From the NCBI RefSeq assembly GCF_001511835.1, contig NZ_LN997848.1:2193501-2257500 (forward strand): DNA of 64,000 bases, read 5' to 3'. The stretch's first letter is position 1, and each line of letters opens with the position of its first letter. Positions 62,085 through 64,000 of the stretch are shown here, piece by piece. The translations under genes were made by a program, and so were the position numbers. Source of the stretch: Magnetospirillum sp. XM-1 (GTDB lineage Bacteria; Pseudomonadota; Alphaproteobacteria; Rhodospirillales; Magnetospirillaceae). Below the pieces are notes generated by a model. That model was not told where the DNA came from, made no database searches, and was given only the letters and a program-made list of their open reading frames with translations.

Positions 62085-63464
62085 TTATCCGCGCGCCAGA
62101 TCGCCATGAGCTTCGTCAAGCGCGTCACGGAAGCGCCGCAGCATCTCTCGGATTTCGCCTTCCGAGATGACCAGGGGCGGGGCGAAGGCCACCGCGTCGC
62201 CCATGGCGCGCAGGATGACGCCGTTGTTCTGGGCCTTGGCCACCACCTTGGCGCCCACCGTCAGCTCGGGTGGGAAGGGCGCGCGGTTCTCCTTGTCCGC
62301 CACCAGCTCCAGGGCGCCGATCAGCCCGATTCCGCGCGCCTCGCCCACCAGGGGATGGTCGCGCAACGCTCGCAAGCCGTCCTGCAGCACCGGGCCCACC
62401 TTGGCGACATGGGACAAGATGTCGCGCTCGGCATAGATGTTCAGCGTCTCGACAGCCACGGCGGCCGAGACCGGGTGGCCGCCATAGGTGTAGCCGTGGC
62501 CGAACACGCCGATGCGCCCGGATTCCTCGGCGACGGGGGCGTAGACCCGCTCGTTGACCATCAGGGCGGAGAGTGGCGCGTAACCCGATGTCAGGCCCTT
62601 GGCCAGGGTCATCATGTCGGGGCGGATGCCGAAGGTCTCGGTGCCGAACATCCTTCCGGTGCGCCCGAAGCCGCAGATCACCTCGTCGACCACCAGCAGC
62701 ACGTCGTATTTGTCCAGCACCGCCTGAATTTTAGGGAAATAGCCGGCGGGGGGCACGATCACGCCGCCGGCCCCCATCACCGGCTCGGCGAAGAAGGCGG
62801 CGACGGTGTCGGGCCCCTCGGCCAGGATCTGCGCCTCCAGCTCTTCGGCCAGGCGGGTGGAGAACTCTTCCTCGCTCTCGCCCGCCTTGCCGAAGCGGTA
62901 ATGGTGGGGACAGGCGGCCCGCAGCACGCCGGGAATGGGCAGGTCGAAGGAGCGCTGGTTGTTGACCAGCCCGGTCAGCGACGCGGTGGCCACGGTGACG
63001 CCGTGATAGGCCTTCTCGCGGGCGATGATCTTCTTCTTATGGGGCAGGCCCAGCGCGTTGGCGCGGTAATGGATCAGCTTGATGGCGGTGTCGTTGGCCT
63101 CGGACCCCGATCCGGCCAGGAAGACCTTGGACATGGGCACGGGGGCCATCTCCAGCAGGCGGGCGCACAGCTCGACGCCGGCATCATGGGCCTTGTGGCT
63201 GAACAGATGATAGAAGGGAAGGCGGCGCATCTGGGCGGCGGCGGCCTCCACCAGCCGCTCCTCGCCCCAGCCCAGCGACGTGCACCACAGACCGGCCAGT
63301 CCCTCGATGTAGTCCTTGCCGCTCTCGTCGTAGACCTTGACGCCTTGGCCCCGGGTGATGACCAACGGCCCCACTTCCGGGTGGCGCTTCAGGTTGGTGT
63401 AGGGGTGCAGGACCGAATCAACGTCCTTCTCGGCGATGGTGCGGTTGCTGGCGCGCGTCGGCAT
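62085..63464 (-). CDS. Class III PLP aminotransferase
   Basis: A 459-residue omega-aminotransferase. Motifs: DGSGKDYIEGLAGLWCTSLGW-like N-terminal region, LAGSGSEANDTAIKL, AYHGVTVATASLTG, EPVMGAGGVIVPPAGYF, VVDEVICGFGRTG and the PLP Lys in MTLAKGLTSGYAPLSA (about residue 288). Its closest style is the aspartate-aminotransferase-like/SpuC group acting on polyamines, beta-alanine or other omega-amines; the substrate is not decidable. It is upstream of hemA on the same strand with a 140-base gap. Confidence 0.9.
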   Translation of the reverse strand: MPTRASNRTIAEKDVDSVLHPYTNLKRHPEVGPLVITRGQGVKVYDESGKDYIEGLAGLWCTSLGWGEERLVEAAAAQMRRLPFYHLFSHKAHDAGVELCARLLEMAPVPMSKVFLAGSGSEANDTAIKLIHYRANALGLPHKKKIIAREKAYHGVTVATASLTGLVNNQRSFDLPIPGVLRAACPHHYRFGKAGESEEEFSTRLAEELEAQILAEGPDTVAAFFAEPVMGAGGVIVPPAGYFPKIQAVLDKYDVLLVVDEVICGFGRTGRMFGTETFGIRPDMMTLAKGLTSGYAPLSALMVNERVYAPVAEESGRIGVFGHGYTYGGHPVSAAVAVETLNIYAERDILSHVAKVGPVLQDGLRALRDHPLVGEARGIGLIGALELVADKENRAPFPPELTVGAKVVAKAQNNGVILRAMGDAVAFAPPLVISEGEIREMLRRFRDALDEAHGDLARG

Positions 63465-63520
63465 GGGGCCTCCCGGATTTCGGCGGAAGGCGCAGCATGA
63501 ACCGCCCCGGCGGGGGGATC

Positions 63521-63608
63521 AAGCCTCAGGGCTTGGTATGCGATTTCATCTTATAGGCCCCCAGCATGGCAAGCCTCAGGGCTTGGTATGCGACTTCATC
63601 TTATAGGC
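63521..63608. repeat. Tandem duplicate of the 3' end of the last gene
   Basis: A 38-bp unit at 63521-63558 repeats at 63571-63608 with one mismatch (TGCGATTTC versus TGCGACTTC), 50 bases apart. The right copy includes the stop and last codons of the 101-residue gene; the left is non-coding. Confidence 0.85.
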
Positions 63609-63881
63609 ATAGACGTAGAGGTCGTTGTCGCCGGGCTGGCCGCCGGGCCCCTTGGTCTTGCGGGTGGTGCGGAAGAATTCGGCGACCTCGTGGGCCTCCA
63701 CCTCGTCCTTGGCCAGGCGCGAGATCCAGGCGTCGCCCTTTTCCTTCAGCTTGTGGCCCGAGAACAGCTTGACCTTGGGGCTGGCGGTGAAGCCCACGTA
63801 CCACTCCCCGAAATTGCCGCCATTGCGGCCGATGCAGTCCTCGATATCGTCGATGATCTCGGTTCGTGATTTCGCAGCCAT
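63576..63881 (-). CDS. Hypothetical protein, 101 residues
   Basis: A basic soluble protein (MAAKSRTEIIDDIEDCIGRNGGNFGEWYVGFTASPKVKLFSGHKLKEKGD...). IIDDIEDCIGRNG and the aromatic GEWYVGFTA are notable, and AHEVAEFFRTTRKTKGPGGQPGDNDLYVYAYKMKSHTKP ends it. I recognise no named family; it could be a GIY-YIG-like fold fragment (WYVG) but that is weak. ATG 63881 is chosen; the extension to 63992 is unconserved. Its 3' end is duplicated downstream. The 119 bases to the window end show no gene. Confidence 0.68.
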   Translation of the reverse strand: MAAKSRTEIIDDIEDCIGRNGGNFGEWYVGFTASPKVKLFSGHKLKEKGDAWISRLAKDEVEAHEVAEFFRTTRKTKGPGGQPGDNDLYVYAYKMKSHTKP

Positions 63882-64000
63882 GCTCTGTCCCCATCCCCAT
63901 CCCTGTCGGGCCCTGACATCTATAATGGTCATGTTCCGCTCCGGCACAATAGGGCGCGGACCCGAGCCGGCCGGCGACGGCGACGGCGTCAAAAGGCTCT

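Overview
The window is GC-rich and almost fully coding, and it reads as a chromosome segment of a free-living alphaproteobacterium. Supporting this are a 5-aminolevulinate synthase of the Shemin pathway (hemA), an RcdA/DUF1465 cell-cycle protein, an LdtR/PetP-type MarR regulator, and the abundance of two-component, cyclase and hemerythrin signalling proteins. My best guess is Rhodospirillales, Magnetospirillum-like. This is an inference: no 16S gene and no magnetosome gene lies in the window.

Layout. 1-10.1 kb: a truncated chemoreceptor gene, a GH17-GT2 beta-glucan synthase, purB, an LdtR-like regulator divergent from a membrane-tailed ParA-like ATPase, a small membrane protein, a PAS histidine kinase and rimO. 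10.2-13.4 kb: a tungstate-type ABC transporter with two different binding proteins. 13.4-18.2 kb: rcdA-like gene, two convergent class III cyclases (one carrying a 2Fe-2S ferredoxin domain) and rpmE. 18.3-22.2 kb: cyaY, tyrS, anmK, a small exported protein and an alpha/beta hydrolase. 22.4-30.2 kb: a complete ISC iron-sulfur operon, cysE-iscR-nifS-like-iscS-iscU-iscA-hscB-hscA-fdx-iscX. 30.3-33.0 kb: a DUF599 protein, a methyltransferase, mnmA and tRNA-Met(CAT).

33.0-43.4 kb: a 10.4-kb element integrated in the 3' end of tRNA-Met, bounded by 49-bp direct repeats. It encodes a tyrosine integrase, an AlpA/Xis-like protein, an initiator-like protein whose gene contains four iterons, an HNH nuclease, large terminase, HK97-type capsid, prohead protease, portal and one gp10-like connector. 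It has no tail, lysis or recognisable repressor gene. This gene set matches the idea of a capsid-forming phage-inducible chromosomal island, which packages itself in its own heads and borrows tails from a helper phage. It is the most interesting object in the window.

43.5-52.3 kb: a YegD-like Hsp70, then two divergent operons. One encodes a receiver protein, a receiver/SpoIIE-type phosphatase and a STAS protein. The other encodes a cytoplasmic [NiFe] hydrogenase small and large subunit, its maturation protease and a hybrid histidine kinase with two receivers. Together they look like a hydrogen-linked signalling module. 52.6-56.7 kb: an arsenic operon arsR-arsC-acr3-arsD-arsA. 56.7-64 kb: an FTR1 iron permease with a candidate iron-regulator operator, an MBL-cNMP-hemerythrin fusion protein, hemA, a class III aminotransferase and a small hypothetical gene with a duplicated 3' end. 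A family of 22-bp-arm inverted repeats occurs in three gene junctions.
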